Source: Halomonas dongshanensis
GTDB lineage: Bacteria; Pseudomonadota; Gammaproteobacteria; Pseudomonadales; Halomonadaceae
DNA length: 64,000 nt
NCBI RefSeq assembly: GCF_024790395.1
Contig: NZ_JAJISC010000005.1
Coordinates: 248,001 to 312,000, forward strand
Reading direction: 5' to 3'
Both the position numbers and the translations under genes were made by a program. A model generated the notes under the pieces. It worked only from the letters and a program-made list of their open reading frames with translations, did no database searches and was not told the origin of the DNA. The first letter of the stretch is position 1; every line of letters begins with the position of its first letter. This document shows positions 62,686-64,000 of this stretch, piece by piece.

Positions 62686-64000
62686 ATGCTGGCGGTATGG
62701 GTCGAGCAACTGCTGGGATTTGCCTCTGGGGCACTCTCGGCAATCAGGCAGCAGGAGCGCTACCCCGATTTCATGACGTGGGTACGCAGCGAAGGCGCGC
62801 GCCACTTCAATGGCGATGTCGCCATGGCGCAAGCTTTGGCGCCGATTCTGTGGTCGCAGGCACCGCTCGAACGGCTCGATTTCAAGGCCGAGCCGCTGGC
62901 TACCCCCAGCCGCAACGAGCCCTGCTGGTGCGACTCAGGACGCAAATACAAGCAGTGCTGCTACCGCGTCGATTTTCCCACCGAGATTCCAGCGCAGATG
63001 ATGTGGATGCTGTCGCTGCGCGAGTGGAAGGGCGCGACCCTAAAAGCAGCGCTGGATAGCCATGAAGCACCGCCTCAAGCGCTGCTCGAAGCAGGGCTGA
63101 TTGCCGCCGAGAGCGGCCAAACCGGGCGTTCCATGCAGATTCTCGAATCGCTCTTCGATGGTCGCGACTGGTCGCGCATGCCTGAGCAGGCCGAGCCCGC
63201 CTTCGAAATTTTGCTGGATATATACCAAGAGCGTGGCTTTACCCGCAAGCGCGCCGACTTGCTCGATGAAGTGCTCGACCGTGGCCCGCTGTTTTTGCGC
63301 GGCGTAGCGCTCGAGCGGCTCTGTTTGATGCATCTGGATAGCGACGACCTCGATAGCGCCCGGGCGGCCTTCGTCAAGGCGCAGCAGGCGCTGCCCGATT
63401 CGCCGACCCTGGCCTACGTCGAAGCCATGCTGCTGCTTCACGAAGGTCACGAAGAGGAGGCCAAGGCGCGGGCTAACTTCTGGTATCGCCGCTTGGTGCG
63501 CCAGGGTGGGCTCGATCAGGACCAGCTCGACTTTCTCGCCGCCCTGGCGGAAAACCCCGGCGCCACCCTGGCCGATCAGCTACTTAGCGCCGAGGAGGAC
63601 CTGGCGACGCCGCTGGTCAACCTGCAGGCACTGCTCGAAGCCTTGCCTACGGCGCCCAAGATCGATGTTAGCGCCGATGCCGAAACCGAGCGGCTGCACT
63701 ATCGCACCAGCGCCCGCGAGCAGACGCTCTTCGCCAGCTGGCACGAGCACTTCCAGGTGCTGGTCGATCAAGAGGTCGCGCTGGGCTTTCGCGGTGACCC
63801 CTGGGCGTACGCCACCGAGTGGATGCCCGCGCTCTGTGCCCATCCCGAATGGCTGGACGCGCCCGAGGTGATGCAGGATGTGTCGCTGGCGTTGACCACG
63901 CGCTTTGGCAACTTGCCGTGGATGGCGCCGAGTTTGCTGATTCCTATGGCCGATCGGGTGTCGCGCTGGCTAGCTCAGGCTCGCGCCGAGGGCGAAGGCA
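62686..64000 (+). CDS. SEC-C motif protein, C-terminus beyond window
   Basis: An open frame of at least 438 residues running off the window end. A SEC-C zinc motif, RNEPCWCDSGRKYKQCCYRV, lies at about residues 80-100 (CXC-X8-CC), similar to the metal-binding end of SecA. The following part is helical and TPR-like (LDSARAAFVKAQQALPDSPTLAYVEAMLLLHEGHEEEAKARANFWYRRL), suggesting protein-protein contact. GGAG six bases upstream favours ATG 62686; ATG at 62668 and 62680 are in frame. Function not recognised; it follows the ABC1 kinase gene by 35 bases and may be cotranscribed. Confidence 0.75.
   Translation, partial: MLAVWVEQLLGFASGALSAIRQQERYPDFMTWVRSEGARHFNGDVAMAQALAPILWSQAPLERLDFKAEPLATPSRNEPCWCDSGRKYKQCCYRVDFPTEIPAQMMWMLSLREWKGATLKAALDSHEAPPQALLEAGLIAAESGQTGRSMQILESLFDGRDWSRMPEQAEPAFEILLDIYQERGFTRKRADLLDEVLDRGPLFLRGVALERLCLMHLDSDDLDSARAAFVKAQQALPDSPTLAYVEAMLLLHEGHEEEAKARANFWYRRLVRQGGLDQDQLDFLAALAENPGATLADQLLSAEEDLATPLVNLQALLEALPTAPKIDVSADAETERLHYRTSAREQTLFASWHEHFQVLVDQEVALGFRGDPWAYATEWMPALCAHPEWLDAPEVMQDVSLALTTRFGNLPWMAPSLLIPMADRVSRWLAQARAEGEG

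Noticed and set aside
1..64000. CRISPR arrays, insertion sequences, tRNA/rRNA genes, prophage or integrase genes, classical defence systems
   Set aside because: Looked for regularly spaced repeats, transposase or recombinase motifs and tRNA-like clover sequences; none seen. The direct repeats found are short leader repeats, not CRISPR.

Overview
The window is one dense, GC-rich, moderately long-range syntenic piece of a gammaproteobacterial chromosome. Gene content and order point to a Halomonas-like member of the Oceanospirillales/Pseudomonadales: rseA-rseB-mucD-lepA-lepB-rnc-era-recO-pdxJ-acpS, then a BarA/GacS kinase divergent from cysM-rlmD-relA-mazG as in pseudomonads, then ppc, and a large branched-chain amino acid catabolic block. 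I see no tRNA, rRNA, CRISPR array, insertion sequence, integrase or phage gene.

Layout. (1) 1-10.0 kb, plus strand: envelope stress control (RseA tail, RseB, MucD), translation factor LepA, signal peptidase, RNase III, Era, RecO, and the vitamin B6/acyl-carrier genes pdxJ-acpS; PdxJ carries an unusual His/Asp/Cys tail. (2) 10.0-24.9 kb: BarA hybrid kinase, cysteine synthase, 23S rRNA methyltransferase, stringent-response synthetase RelA with MazG, PEP carboxylase, a DUF924 protein, pseudouridine synthase RluF and a KefB/C-type antiporter. (3) 25.0-35.5 kb, minus strand: a small outer-membrane barrel protein, then the operon liuR-liuA-liuB-liuC-liuD-liuE for leucine/isovalerate degradation, followed by an acyl-CoA synthetase and a methyltransferase. 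(4) 35.7-43.9 kb, plus strand: a five-gene Liv-type ABC importer, then an acyl-CoA dehydrogenase, a 3-hydroxyisobutyryl-CoA hydrolase-like protein and 3-hydroxyisobutyrate dehydrogenase (valine branch). (5) 44-53.3 kb: glutathione transferase, ketopantoate reductase, Nudix hydrolase, then kynB-kynU-kynA with an M20 peptidase upstream, a divergent LysR regulator and a YfcC carrier. (6) 53.7-64 kb: DUF945 and DUF3592 proteins, LemA with a large M48 membrane peptidase, a LysE exporter, topoisomerase III, an ABC1/UbiB-type kinase and a SEC-C protein cut by the window edge.

How parts work together. The liu and valine genes appear to form one regulon: a perfect 16-bp palindrome precedes liuR and a 14/16 match precedes the acyl-CoA dehydrogenase at 40657. 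Superimposed on this, repeated AAY triplets (CA-rich motifs of the Hfq/Crc type) lie just upstream of many catabolic start codons (acyl-CoA synthetase, liuA, livG, livK, acyl-CoA dehydrogenase, mmsB), and I did not notice them upstream of the housekeeping genes.

The most unexplained sequence structures are three G-poor, pyrimidine-rich leaders built from short degenerate repeats, in front of pdxJ, rluF and the Nudix gene. I find no clear defence system or other wholly new machinery. The best leads for novelty are those leaders, the PdxJ metal-binding-like tail, the peptidase/carrier/LysR genes attached to the kynurenine operon, and the LemA-M48-DUF3592-DUF945 membrane cluster.
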